Source: Diphasiastrum complanatum (Eukaryota > Streptophyta > Lycopodiopsida > Lycopodiales > Lycopodiaceae). Taken from it: 64,000 bases of DNA. The translations under genes were made by a program, and so were the position numbers. The DNA lies in NCBI GenBank assembly GCA_029204225.1, contig CM055108.1:48184996-48248995 (forward strand), in the 5' to 3' direction. Below, piece by piece: positions 35,946 to 47,699 of this stretch. The notes below the pieces were generated by a model. That model had not been told where the DNA came from and did not search any database. It saw nothing but the letters and a program-made list of their open reading frames with translations. Numbering within the stretch: the first letter of the stretch is position 1; the number at the start of each line of letters is the position of its first letter.

Positions 35946-36480
35946 TGAAGAAAGTAGATACAACCAAGTGTATCTAGTAAAGTCATCAATAAAGGTGACA
36001 AAACATGTTGCACCACCAATACTTTTAGAAGAGAAAAAATGTACATCTGAATGTATGAGTTCCAATGGATAAGTAGTCTTTATAAAAGAATTCTGATATG
36101 GCTTTCTGTGTGACTTTGCAATGGCACAAGGCTTGAAATCTTTAGAAAGAGATTTTGGAAGACCAAAAGCCTTCTCCTTCTTAACCATAGAAGACATAGA
36201 TGTAAAGTTAGGATGTCCCAACCTTCTATGCCACAGCTCCTCCTTAGATAACAAAGCAACTTCACAAAGGTTTGCATTCTCATAAGAATTCAACTTAAAA
36301 ATTCCACCACATCTAGTTCCATCAGCAAGGATCTCAACTTTTCTCTTGATAAAACAAGTATTAGAGTTGAACTTTACATCACAACCATTATCAAGCAACT
36401 TTCCCACACTAATTAAGTTCTTTGTAAGTTTTGGAATAAAAAGAACATTAGAAAGTGCAAGAACTTTTGAAGAAGCAAGT
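35946..36480 (-). pseudogene. Copia GAG-pre-integrase and integrase start (element D)
   Basis: On -: NVLFIPKLTKNLISVGKL, LWHRRLGHPN (pre-integrase), then LIHSDVHFF and CFVTFIDDFTRYTWLYLL of the catalytic core. The zinc-finger Cys pair is damaged (CAIAK). It is cut at 35,946 against gag C in opposite orientation. It is frameshifted relative to the gag-protease frame. Confidence 0.85.
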
Positions 36481-37555
36481 TGCCAATTCCTTCTATTGGA
36501 CACTCATGATCATTAGCTTGGTAAATAGATTTGTTGATTCCTTTGAAAGGTAAGATTGAGTCAAATGACTCCTTTGAACAGCACATATGTGAAGAGGCTC
36601 CACTGTCTATGTACCAAGCTCCATCTTTCTTGAAAGGTGATGAAGAAAAACTGGACACCATAAGTGATCCTTCTCCATCACTTGCAACAGAATCTTCTTC
36701 AATCTCTTTGGAGAGATTGGCTTGCTTGAGTTGGTTTTCCTTCTTAAAGCAATTAGAGGCACAGTGTCTCTTTTTTCCACAGAAGAAACACTTCACTTTT
36801 TTCTTCTTGGTTTTTGAGTTAGAGGGATGAGATGTTTCATCCACTTCACCATCTTGATCTTGATCTTTGGCTTTGTCTTTGTTGTATGCTTGAGAGAATT
36901 GGTTCTTACTCCTTCCTTTCTGCTTGCCTTTGACAAAGAGGGCCTTGTCACTTCCACCATGTCCAAGTTTGTTCATCCTGGAGAGTTTATAGCTTTGTCT
37001 AGATTCTTCAGAAATAAGAATTCCTTGGAGAGTTTCTAAATTAGGTAACTCCTCCTTAATAGCAAAAGACTGAAGAAGATTATCATAGTCATCTCTCAAG
37101 CCATTCAGTATGACTTGGACTAGCTCAACTTGGTTAATGGTAACACCAACACAGGAAAGCTCTCTATGTAAATCTTTAACATAGTTAGATGCACTCTCTT
37201 CACTTCTTTGGAAACTTTGGAAAATCGGATTCCTAAAAGTGAGTATTCTAGAAGTATTCTTTGCTTCATAGATGGTCTTTAGTGCATCCCAAGCTTCTTT
37301 GGCTGTAGTGCAAGATCCTATCTCTCTCAAAATTTCGTTAGATACATTCATCTTAATGAAATGTAGATCCATTCTAGCTCTCTTCTTATATTTAGGAATT
37401 TCAACCTGTGCTTGAGGCTCCTCCTCAACACCAAGCACAATATCCATAACATCCTGGAGAATCAAAACAGACTCCATTCTTAACTTCCAAATTGAGTAAT
37501 TAGAAGTGTTTAGTCTTTCACTGGCTTCTAGAAGATATCCTCCCTGAGATGCCAT
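36481..37555 (-). CDS. Copia gag with zinc knuckle and protease start (element D)
   Basis: ATG at 37,555; open for about 380 codons. Gag motifs run from YLLEASERLNTSNYSIWKLR. A CCHC knuckle (CFFCGKKRHCASNC) lies near residue 260, after a K/D-rich stretch, and protease AWYIDSGASSHM (catalytic DSG) near residue 315. The end of the frame overlaps the pre-integrase in another frame, showing a frameshift near 36,450. This is the best preserved gag in the window. Confidence 0.88.
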
Positions 37556-38127
37556 TATAATGAAGACTTCTTAGTTATTGGATTGAGATATATTTGAGCT
37601 TGTTCCTTTCAGACTTAAAGTTGTTGTTCTCTTCACTATAGGTATTTTCAAGGTTGAACTACCTTCATATGTGAAATACTTGCAACTATATTTGAGATGA
37701 ATCTCAAATATTCCACAAGACAAGTCTTCTAGATCAGACACAAAAAGTGGTTTGAGACACTTTGGTTGGTTTGAATTCTACTTTTGGCACGTGTGAAATG
37801 CTTCAAAAGAAAACACTATTGACACTCAGAAGGCTCAAAGGGTGTTCAAATACTTCAAACTCAGTCTTGATCTATAGTTTCTTGTGTTGGATGCTCAAAA
37901 CAATGAATTCACAACAAAGTATAATTGAATCAAATCAAAAAGCTGTCACTCAGATTTTGGACCTATCCCTATCCTCTTTAAGAGCTTATAACTCTTGTTA
38001 GACACATCAGATTGATTTAATTTCAATTTCTATGGAAAGTACAGATCAAATGCTTTCCATCAAGCTATAAGACTACTATCTTTGGATCTATAAGTAAGGA
38101 GAACAAAGGGACTGAAAAACTCTGATT

Positions 38128-38140
38128 TTCACACGTGCGG
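38128..38140. promoter_or_regulatory. CACACGTG box in Copia leader (element D)
   Basis: TTCACACGTGCGG lies about 175-185 bp after the primer-binding site. A related GGCACGTGTGAA lies at 37,787. Confidence 0.45.
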
Positions 38141-38311
38141 AATTTCATAATTCCTTACTCCTCAATTCAGGTCTAAAAATTCAGTTCAAGTTCGATTTGA
38201 TCCAAAAACACTTCAGAGAAAGGTTAGAAAAAGTGCAAGACTGTTTTTTTGCTTGATTTAGCTCTCAGTTTCGTGTACAATCAGAGTTGTTAGCATGCAA
38301 AGCTTAATGTG

Positions 38312-38940
38312 GCTCTGATACCATGACAAAATTTCCAAAATTCACACGTGTGGTCACTTGTCATGCATGAAATTCTACCAACTTTTTACAAGTGTACTAG
38401 TTCTAACTAGAAATGTCCAAATCATCATGCATGTGTCCATTAAACTTTGTGCATGCCTTGCATGTCACTATGGATCACTTACAATTAATGCATGTGAGTT
38501 GCCACGAGTTTCTACAAGCATAATCATGCTACTTCTATGTCTACAAACTATATGCAAGTTGCATTTATCAAACTAGATAATACATAACCATGTAGCTCGA
38601 GTTCTATGTACGCCAAACTTGGCATTTTGCATTAATGATCTACATACTTGCATGGTACAACATTTGTTGCAAGCCAAGAGATCAATAAGGATTGTTTTTC
38701 AATTTTAACAAATTTGACCTATCAAATCACTATAGCCTAATAGAGCCTGTTGTTAGCTTTTCAAAGGTACTGAGTTTGTTTGATTTGGATCAATATTGAG
38801 AAAGTTATGATCAAATTTGTGGAGATGGGTTAAAATTGCCAGAATTTTGAAATTTGTGTGTGGATTCTTTCCAAGTGAGAGAGAAGCACTTCAGCTTTCA
38901 ATTCTGAAGTTTCATGTCCTTTGTAAAAACAATTTAGACT
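38312..38940 (-). mobile_element. Copia 5' LTR and primer-binding site (element D, outer end approximate)
   Basis: The primer-binding site reads GCTCTGATACCA on + (38,312-38,323) and the LTR end TG/CA is at 38,324. A CACACGTGTGG box sits at 38,341. The U3 end near 38,940 is not certain. Confidence 0.65.
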
Positions 38941-38989
38941 TCTTCAATTTGAAGTTTGATATAAAAAAAAAAAACCAAACATAACCGTA

Positions 38990-39061
38990 CCTACCTACAA
39001 ACCTAACCTAACCCTACCTACCTACAGTCCTAGCCTACGCGACCTAACCTAACCTAACCCT

Positions 39062-39064
<3 letters not shown>
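38990..39064. repeat. Short telomere-like CCTAA / CCTACC repeat
   Basis: Runs of CCTAACCTAACC and CCTACCTACC, ending CTAACCCTAA just before a (TC)n run. They resemble variant telomere units, but the tract is short. Confidence 0.5.

Positions 39065-39098
<34 letters not shown>
39065..39098. repeat. (TC)n microsatellite, about 17 units
   Basis: A simple repeat, followed by AG as in a splice acceptor; this may be coincidence. Confidence 0.95.
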
Positions 39099-39100
<2 letters not shown>

Positions 39101-39327
39101 GCAGAGATCGCGATCGAGTAGCTAGTTGAACCTACTCTGCTACAAACTGTAGCTGGTTGATTGCTTTGATGTTTGAGTTTTTGATTGCTGCGATCTGTAG
39201 CTGGCCACTGAAAAGTGTCAAATGCTGGACTAAGACTGGAGATCAATTTCATTGGTAAGAAATGCCTGTCAATACTACAATTTCCAAAGAATCGAAATAA
39301 CCGAACGAAAATAGGATTGCAATAAGC

Positions 39328-39645
39328 TTGATTTGCATGTATGTGCTGTCTTCTGATGAATACTGGGCGAATCAAGAGACTAGTAAGATACTCAGCTCCG
39401 ATGATTCCCAGCATGCATCTGATGGCGTGCCAACAGATGTCATAAAAACCGAACCCGGAATGCAAGCTTCACTCAAGCTCCCTCAAAACACTTTGGTTAT
39501 CAACAAAAACCATTTTCCATCCATCTGGATCCAAGCAAGCTGTGATTTCACTGTTGCATTGAATCCTGAACCTGCGAATCCAAGTTCACAAGTCCACGAG
39601 TTCTTCAACGAATTCAGACCTCTCTCCGTTGAACTTTTCCTTTAG
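39328..39645 (+). other. Unrecognised ORF, 105 codons
   Basis: Protein-like composition without repeats (for example SSDDSQHASDGVPTDVIK). No retroelement motif and no recognisable domain. It could be an exon of a captured or host gene, or chance. A - strand frame (39,097-39,465) overlaps and is less convincing. Confidence 0.2.
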
Positions 39646-39859
39646 ACTTTTTGTCCGCTCTTTTCCGTTTTTTTCGTTTGCTCTTCAAGTTCGTTTTCAT
39701 CTTCTACTTGACTTTGAACAGGTGCATATTCTTGCTGATACTCTGCTATGATTGATCTCGGCGACCTAAGATTGATTGATACTCTCACATTATCTGCACA
39801 CCCTCCATAATGCGAATTCAGACCTCTCCTTGCGACTCCGGCTACATCTCCTTCCTCTC

Positions 39860-40080
39860 TACGTGCATCGGTTGAGTTTTTCTCTCTCTACGAAGCCATC
39901 GGTTGAGATTTTCTCTCTCTACCTCTTTTTCTCTCTCTAAAAGTGCATCAGTTGAGATTTTTTCTCTAAGTGAGTCGGTTGAGATTCTCTCTCTACCTCT
40001 TTTTCTCTCTCTACGAGTGCGTCGGTTGAGATTTCCTCTCTCTAAATGCATCGATTGAGATTTTCTCTCTCTACCCCTCT
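39860..40080. repeat. Minisatellite, unit built on TCGGTTGAGATTTTCTCTCTCTA
   Basis: Five to six imperfect units of about 25-50 bp share TCGGTTGAGATT followed by pyrimidine runs. The - strand Arg/Glu-rich frame over it is an artefact of the repeat. Confidence 0.8.
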
Positions 40081-40769
40081 CTCCTTCGGTTACCTGCTCT
40101 ATCTCTCTACCCCTATTCGTTATCCCTTTTCTCTCTCTAGCCCGATCCCTTATGTTGTCACAAATTTTTTGTTTGAGGAGCACTCAAATGCACCACAAGA
40201 GCAGTCGATAAAAAAAAAGTTTGCGGACAATTTTTGGATTGTTTCTCACGGTTACAAGTATTTTTCGTCCAGCACTCCAATGTTTCATGGATTTCAAAGT
40301 GTTATCCATTTCAATTTGTAAAAAAAAAATTTAATACCCCCCCTTCTAAGTTGTATATAATCCATTTTACCAGTTTTTCTTTCAATTTCCGTAACTTCCT
40401 TGTTTGAGCTCAGATCCCAGTGTTATAAAAACAAAAAGTGATCAGAAAGATGAGCCTGACACTGCTAAGTTATTAGAATTGTGTCATGATTACTTTTCAA
40501 ATTTTTTTCAAGATCCCTTTTTTTTTTCAAGACCCCGTTAGATCGGATTCAAATGCTGTAAAAAGGAAAAAATTGTTCGTAGTGACAGATTGAACACAAC
40601 TGCTACTTCATTTTAATTTGTTACACTTTCCATTCACAACCATTTTATTCTTCGAGGACTCAGAATCTTTAAGTGAGTGGAGAAGAGCAATTTTACCAGC
40701 CTGTAAAATATCATTTTGAGTAAATTTCAAACGGTGAATTCATAGTCCACAAGTCTTTACTAGTCATTA
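40081..40769. other. Leader region before the gag-only ORF; no 5' LTR recognised
   Basis: Unassigned. I searched by eye for the LTR start found at 43,648 (TGTCATGTACTTTTAG) and did not see it here. Confidence 0.35.
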
Positions 40770-43321
40770 ATGATGAACCGTTATAGTCAAAACCTTCATT
40801 TTCCATCTACTGATAAAATACAATCTGAAATTGTACGTTACCACCTTGTATTTGACGGACAACCAAGTTCAATCAACATTGATGATTGGTTGACTAAATT
40901 AGAAGCTTATTTCCGTCATCGCCATTATTCTGAAGAAGATAAAATCTATTTCGCTTCATTGTGCTTTCAAGGACAAGTTCAATCATGGTGGGATACTCAA
41001 GCACATTCGGACACAAGGCTTTGGAATCAATTCAAAATTGCTTGCATCGATAGTATTACCAGATTTTATGAGAAATCATTCAAATCTCTCAAACAAACTG
41101 GTTCTGTACAACAATTTAATTAGCAATTCTTGTCATTGGTTCCGAAGACAAAATTTGAGTATAGAAAATGTTTGAACTACTATGTGAGTTTCCTTCAAAT
41201 GCCTATAAAGAATGTGCTTCAACCAACTCTTTCCAAATCCATTTATGCCGCTTATTTTATGGAGTTACGCAATATGATGGATCGTGCACTTGTTCTGGAG
41301 CACTTATCTACAAACCATATCAATGAATGGTGGAAAGTCACCGCTCAATGGAAACCTTATTATTACAACCAGCGACTGTCTGAATACGTTAGTCCTACCT
41401 TTGATGGAAGCATTCACTCCATTAATGTAGACAGTTGGCTAGAAGATTTGGATTATAAATTCTACTATAGTGGAGGTATTGATGACAGTAGTATGGTTTT
41501 CTTTGCCTCATCGGGTTTCCAAGGACGTGTTCAGTCATGGTGGAACATCGTTCACGACTTCCTTCTTGAGAACTGGTTAACTTTCAAGAGAGTTTGTAGA
41601 CGGATCTTCAATCGATCTGACTTCATCCAATGGTGTTCTTTGGACCAGACAACTACAGTTGCTGAGTACAATAGAGAATTCCAACAAATGGTCCCAGTAT
41701 TCGATTACGGAGAAGTATATATTGTACAATGCTATATATATGGCTGACAACCTCAATATCGGAGCATTGTAGAAAACTATCTACAAACTACTTCTCTCCA
41801 GCCTGGGTTCCGATTAAGGGAAACTATGGAATATGTTTTAAAGTACGAGCAACAAGAACAAAGGTTTAAGTTGGAAGCTGAAAGGAAAGAAGAACAATCC
41901 AGATGGTTTGAGAAAATTAAGATGCGGATTCAGAAAGTGAGTGTATACACTAAAGCATCAGTGGATCGACAATCGCATGTGAATGAAAGGAAAGAAACTT
42001 CTGAAGATAAAGATGATTCCATCAATGAGTTTGATGAGCAAAGTGATAACGACGAAGCAGATGAGCAAAGCAAGGACAGTGAGTCAAATGAGCAACAAAA
42101 GTCAAGTCTCAAATCCAGACAATTCAAGATTTTGATCAAGTTACAACAACAGATGGTGAAAATCAGGATTCAAATGAAAGTCAACATTCAGATCAAGATG
42201 TGAAGATAATTGAACATCCTTTTGAGTTTCACTTCGACCATCAAAGTCCGGAACTTGACCTACATCAATGCCTTAATTTGGTCAATGAACAAGCAACTAT
42301 GGATCGTCAGATTGAGAATATTGCTATGCTCGAGGAAAGTCGATCAAGGCATTCACCAAACTTTTAGATTGAGGACTATATGACACTGATATTCCATGAT
42401 TTGAAATTGAGTGGTTATTATCAGGATTCGATCTATGAACCATGTCAAATTGATATGGGAGCTTTTGAGAATAATTCTATTTTTGACAATGATCTAAGGG
42501 AGTATGAGGTATTCAACATGGATATTGGTAGAAATGAAGAGATTTCATTAATCCATGGAAATTCTACTTGTATCAATACTTTGGATTATTGTTCAACATC
42601 TCATGGATCCATTAGTCAAGAGCTTCAAGTTGCTTTTGTTGGAGAACCTTACTCCTATGGATTCTCCAGAACTCAGAAGCCAAATTGTAATTCATGTGCA
42701 TATTCAGAATGTATGGATGTGAATAATGATTGGAAACATTCTCTCTGTCAACCAACACTCTATAGGAAGCTGATTTTAAAATATTCCATCAATCTATATC
42801 AGTTTCTTTGGAGAGGTTTACATTGCTCAGTGGACTCTAATGTGATCAATCTTCAATTGAGTAATGTCAACAATGATTGTTCACCATCAATGGTTATTTG
42901 GAACAATCGAAACATCAAATCTCTGGTTCAACTTTGGAATGTATTTTCATTACTTGGGATTGGTGCTTCAACGATTTATATGGGCGACTGCAAAATTTAT
43001 ATTTTGAGACGAGATTCCAAATTTGAGGTCAATCAATTCAAATATTCACTACCACCTATGAATGAGGTATTGACCAAATTTGAAGAAATATATTTTGGTC
43101 AACAATATGCCCAGAGATATGCTTCATCATATGACCGAGTTTCAATATTCATGCCGACTACTTCGTATAGAGCATTTATATTTGAACAACAATTCATGAG
43201 TACCATTGCTTATGGAAGAATTATAATGTCCTTCATCAAGTTGGTTAAACAACATGGATTGCCAGCTACGGTAGAAGAGCCAGATGCAACACGAAACCAA
43301 GAATCCAAGGGAATTGGATAA
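40770..43321 (+). pseudogene. Long gag-only retroelement ORF with two gag domains
   Basis: ATG at 40,770. One reading of about 850 codons is broken by TAG (41,121), TGA (41,745), one frameshift near 42,100 and TAG (42,365). Each stop is one C-to-T change from Gln or Arg. Two tandem Retrotrans_gag-like domains are visible. The first has FDGQPSSINIDDWLTKLEAY, FASLCFQGQVQSWW and GSVQQFN (about residues 30-120). The second has FDGSIHSINVDSWLEDLDYK, FASSGFQGRVQSWW and TTTVAEYNREF (about 210-305). A charged coiled segment (KYEQQEQRFKLEAERKEEQS) and a D/E/S/Q-rich linker follow, then about 310 residues I do not recognise. No zinc knuckle, protease, RT or integrase is seen. The 3' end recurs at 8,003-8,705. 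Confidence 0.7.
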
Positions 43322-43647
43322 GCATCCAATTTGTTATGATGTCAAGGAAGCAGACAAAAGAGAATATTGTGGTGATGCACTCTGTCCCTTCCATACAGAT
43401 TGGTTGCCAACAAGCAATATGGCGCTTCATCCAGCTCTTCTTCGACTATCAATTTTTCCTCCATGGGAACAAGGATTATAGTTTGAAGCTAGCAAAATGG
43501 ATTCAATTCGACAACTTTGGATTTGTAATAAGACAATAATTTTGTGGACGACACATCCTCATCAATCTTGACTACTTAACCAAGGCGATCCAGCTGATCA
43601 GACAAGCGTCTTCATTTTTTAGGACAAAAATGTTTAAATAAGGGGAG

Positions 43648-44180
43648 TGTCATGTACTTTTAGTACATCAGTGCTTTTCAAGGCAATATAATATCCATTG
43701 TAAGCTTTGTAGGCCCAAAAGGAGTTATTAGCCTTAAGAACAAGGCAGTTCCCTCTTTAGGCCCTTCAAAGTAACTAATAAGGATAATAGGCCAATAAGG
43801 GCCCAATGTAGTTTAAATCATACTTAACAAGGGCTAACTATCTCTCAAGATAGTTAAGTTAAGCTAAGTAAGAGCATTGTCTATAACTAGGCAAGAGACA
43901 TCATTTTGTGAATCTTTTGGCTCATTTGCAAGTGAGAGCTTCTAGCTTCCTTGTGAATGTGAGCCGTAGGGATTTCCATTGCTAGGTCTCATGTGCCCTA
44001 TCTACATGAATCCATGCTCATTTACATTGATTGTACTCTTTCTTTCATTGCTAATGAGATCTCATTGTTTCTAGCTTTCTATGGATATGCTATCTTGAAT
44101 GCTTTGTACTGTTCTTGCTCTTAGCTTTACTTCCATTGTAATTACTATTTGCTTAGATTTGGCACATGACAAAGAATACA
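43648..44180 (+). mobile_element. 3' LTR of the gag-only element (end approximate)
   Basis: The purine tract AAATAAGGGGAG is followed by TGTCATGTACTTTTAGTACA at 43,648. The start is confirmed by the second copy near 8,160 on -. The LTR end is not defined. Confidence 0.6.
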
Positions 44181-44639
44181 TTCTTTGTTATATTGATAGC
44201 AGAAAAAAGTAGAAAAATCGCAGATAAAAGATAGCATAGAAAAGCATATCCAATAATCCCACACGTTCATACTAATGGTTTAATATATGGCATAACCTTC
44301 CAAACATTTACTTCTATGTATATAAAGATTTTGTGAGCTTCAATCCATGATCAATTTTTTTGAACATTACACCTTCGAGAAGTTCTTTTTGTTCATCAAC
44401 TGAAATCATCGTCATATTGTTGTTTGCTCTCCAAAAGTTACATCTTTCACAAAGAATGACGTAGTTGGTAGATGTTGTAGTTAAAGCACCATAAGTACAG
44501 ATGAAAATTGGCTGAAAATTAGATCGGATCACAAGTAGCTGTGAAGGAGAAGTCCTTATTATATTTTTTTGATATAAGCAATACATAGTATCACTTTCCA
44601 ATTTATGCAAATTGAAAACTTCAAAACGATTGTTTGAGG

Positions 44640-45430
44640 ACTAGACTCAGACATTGGGATAACAGTACCTCTAGCCCGTTTGGTTTGCCAGCACTATATC
44701 CAAGATGGATCCAAACACCAAGTGAACGGTATTGGTTCATTATGGCTCAACACGAATGGCAAAGACAGACGACTCGAAGAAGTTCTGTTCATGCCTACAC
44801 TGCTGCAAGACTTGCTTTCTGTAGCAAGGATGCGTGTGACGTTTTCTAACAAAGCATGGAACTTTGTTGATACTAGTACCAGTACCCTAATCACTCAAGG
44901 CAGAAGAAAAGGTAATCTATATCACCTGAAGGTACATCTGCCTGCAGATCAAGTGCATCAGACTCATGATGATTAGCCAAACACTCTGTGGCATAGGAGA
45001 CTATGCCATATGAACTCAATGGCACTTTACCAAGCAAGCCATCATGGAGCAATAATAGGGGTCAGCATCTCGAATGCGAACAATTCAACCACCTCTAATG
45101 CATGCCTGAAGGGTAAGATGTCACGCACTCCATTTGTCAAAAACTCCTATAGAATGACCAAGATTCTAGAGTTAGTGCATTCTGACATTTGCGGGCCTTT
45201 CAATGTGATCTCAGTAGGAGGCTCGAAATATTACATAACCTTCATTGATTATAGTAAATTTGTCAGAGTGTATTTTATTCAAAATAAATTAGAAGCATTT
45301 GATAAATTCACAGAGTATGTGAATTGGACAGAGAGATGCACTGGCAACAAAGTGAAGCAGATCAGAACAGATCGAGGTGGCGAATACATCTCGAATCGTG
45401 TGAAAAGTACAGTACTAAGGACCATAAATG
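44640..45430 (+). pseudogene. Copia GAG-pre-integrase and integrase fragment (element E)
   Basis: On +: DGSKHQVNGIGSLWLNTNGK, LLQDLLSVARM, LWHRRLCHMNSMALYQASHH, a zinc-finger-like C-x2-C (TSNACLKGKMSR), ILELVHSDICGPFNV, YITFIDYSKF and IRTDRGGEYISN. Stops break the early part. It is very close to element F on the other strand (58,470-59,207) and truncated at about 45,400 before the third catalytic residue. Confidence 0.88.
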
Positions 45431-46325
45431 GATCTAGTTTTCTGTAGAAAACAGAAGTTCAACAGTGTATTACTATGCAAAAGTCTCTTCCTACTATTGT
45501 TTTTGTAGTAAGAATAGCTTTAGGTCACTATAAAGGTTGCTTAATCCTTAGTTTGTGTTACACAAATGCATAAGCAAGTAATTTTTATAGATTTACATAT
45601 GCACAAGTCCTTTCATAACTGAAAAATAGGGTACATGCTACCCAAATTTTTCCAAAACACCGATTTGCAGGCTACCCCTCCTTAACCACAGGTTGGGCTT
45701 TGCAGTAGTTCATACCATCACAAAGATGGCTTTACTGAATTACTCCAACTTATAAAACACTGATAATTTGAAGAAACCTCCAGCATAAACCTGTAAATCA
45801 GAAAGAACTGTCTTGCAAATCCTGTAAAAACCACCAACACTCTCAACCAGTGATTAGTCTTTTTTGTGCCTTCTTTTCCTGCTTATTCTCTAATTCAAGT
45901 CAAAACTGGCTCAATAAAAAACAAAAGACAGCCAACAAAACCACCTAAACCACTGTGTAAAGAACAAAAAGCCGAAAAAACCATCATTTACTCTTATTGA
46001 TCCCGTTGCTAATGGAAAAGTGTCCCTATTGAAGCAAACGGTAACATATGTGGATCCAAAAAATCAAACCTTACTTCACTAACCACAGATTTGAAGTGTT
46101 TAAAAGCCGAATAGATTCAATACACGGTAGTACACATACCACCAACCGATTGTACCTCAAACAAGTGATTTTCGAGAAGAGGCACTCGAATTTTTCCCAC
46201 TCGCTACTTACTCCACTAATTTTTCAAAACAGTGTTGAGATTCCATATCACACAATGGAAAACTTCCACACAATTCGAGATTTCCTTTTGAACACCAATC
46301 AATGGCAAAACAGTGCTTAGAATTG
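45431..46325. other. No gene seen
   Basis: Unassigned sequence adjoining a - strand primer-binding site. Confidence 0.4.
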
Positions 46326-46850
46326 GCTCTGATACCAATATAAAGTCCTCAATCCAAGGATCCTATTCTAAGCATGCCAAACACAAGCAACACAAGGGAA
46401 CCTGATGGTGGACAAACCAACCCAACCAACCTAGATCGAACGAATCTAGCTCCCAAGTTATGGATCAATCACTCAGAGAGGAATGAGGCATCACACCAGC
46501 AGCATCCCGCCACTGGTCATGTTATCAAGCATCCACTAATGAGAGCCCAATAGGTATACTTATACCCTCCACGGCCCATGCACCACTAGTAGAGCACTGT
46601 GACACCTCACTGGACACCTCTGCAGCCTATCTGGGCCACGTCATCCAGTTTTCCAATGACTCACTGATAGACCCATACCAACTCCACCACCATGTGTTTA
46701 GGCCTACAATCATTAATTATGACCATGTACACATAAGGGCCCCAATTTCCTTATAGTCATAATTAACTTATAGGTTGTTGGTCTACCAGTCCCTAGCCTG
46801 GACACGCTACCCGAGACCAGTCATGGGCATGACACTACTTACAGATTCAA
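46326..46850 (-). mobile_element. Retrotransposon LTR with tRNA-Met primer-binding site (family N, copy 2)
   Basis: The primer-binding site GCTCTGATACCA is at 46,326-46,337, followed by AATATAAAG as in copy 1 (17,141). The flanking 400 bp are similar. The outer end is approximate. Confidence 0.5.
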
Positions 46851-47699
46851 AACAATTGCTAATGTTCTGAATATTTATCTCTCTCTCTCCCTCTATGATC
46901 AGTAACTCTAAGGAGTCAGTTGTTGTAAGACCCGTTCTGGTCGTTTGATCTCTGATAGATAACTTATGATGACGCTTACAATAATTTCATTACTTGTCTT
47001 CAATCGCTCATTTACATTTATAGCAGCTGGATAATCTTGCATTATTCAATCTTTATATTTACAAGATTACTTAACAACTGATTAACTACCTAATTAAATA
47101 GTTGTTATTGGAGCATGAAGACGTAGACAGTTTGTACATGGAATATTGTGTATTTCTGCAAAGTGTTGCTTGTGTAATATCCCATGTAAATCTTTAATGT
47201 CGTCTGTGTAGTATCCCGTGTGAAACTAAAATGTTGGGTTTTTTGCCTTTTTGTCGTCTTTCAAAAATTGCGAGAAAAAATACAGTGTCACATTTTTTGC
47301 CTTTTTCGCCTGTCGGAAACTGCATGTGAAAATGCAGTGTCGCTTTTTTCCCTAATTGTCACTTGTCAAAAACTGCATGTAAAAATACAGAATCGCATTT
47401 TTCGCAAAAAGTGTCGCTTTTCTGGAAAGTGCCTAAATGGCCCAGAAAACAACTTGCATAAGTGTTGCTAAACACTTAGTGGCAAATTAAGGTAAAAAAG
47501 ACGATAGTGTCGGGTGTCAAGTTTTTCGCCTGTGAAAAAACCTGAGTAAAAATGCAAACTTTGGCAACAATTAGTTCAAATATGCAGATTGTTGAAAAAT
47601 AGTTTATTTTCTGCAAGTTGCATTTGAGAGAGTAAAAATCAAAAAAGGAAGAAGGGTTGTTGGGATGAGTAGGAGTTAGATTAAATTCCAACACTCCCA
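46851..47699. other. LTR-like region with internal repeats
   Basis: It includes three imperfect units of about 60 bp (47,235-47,410) built on ACTGCATGTGAAAATGCAGTGTCGC and TTTTTGCCTTTT. Similar words occur in LTR family H (18,180-18,440 and 53,440-53,500). Probably U3 sequence of a related LTR. Confidence 0.45.
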
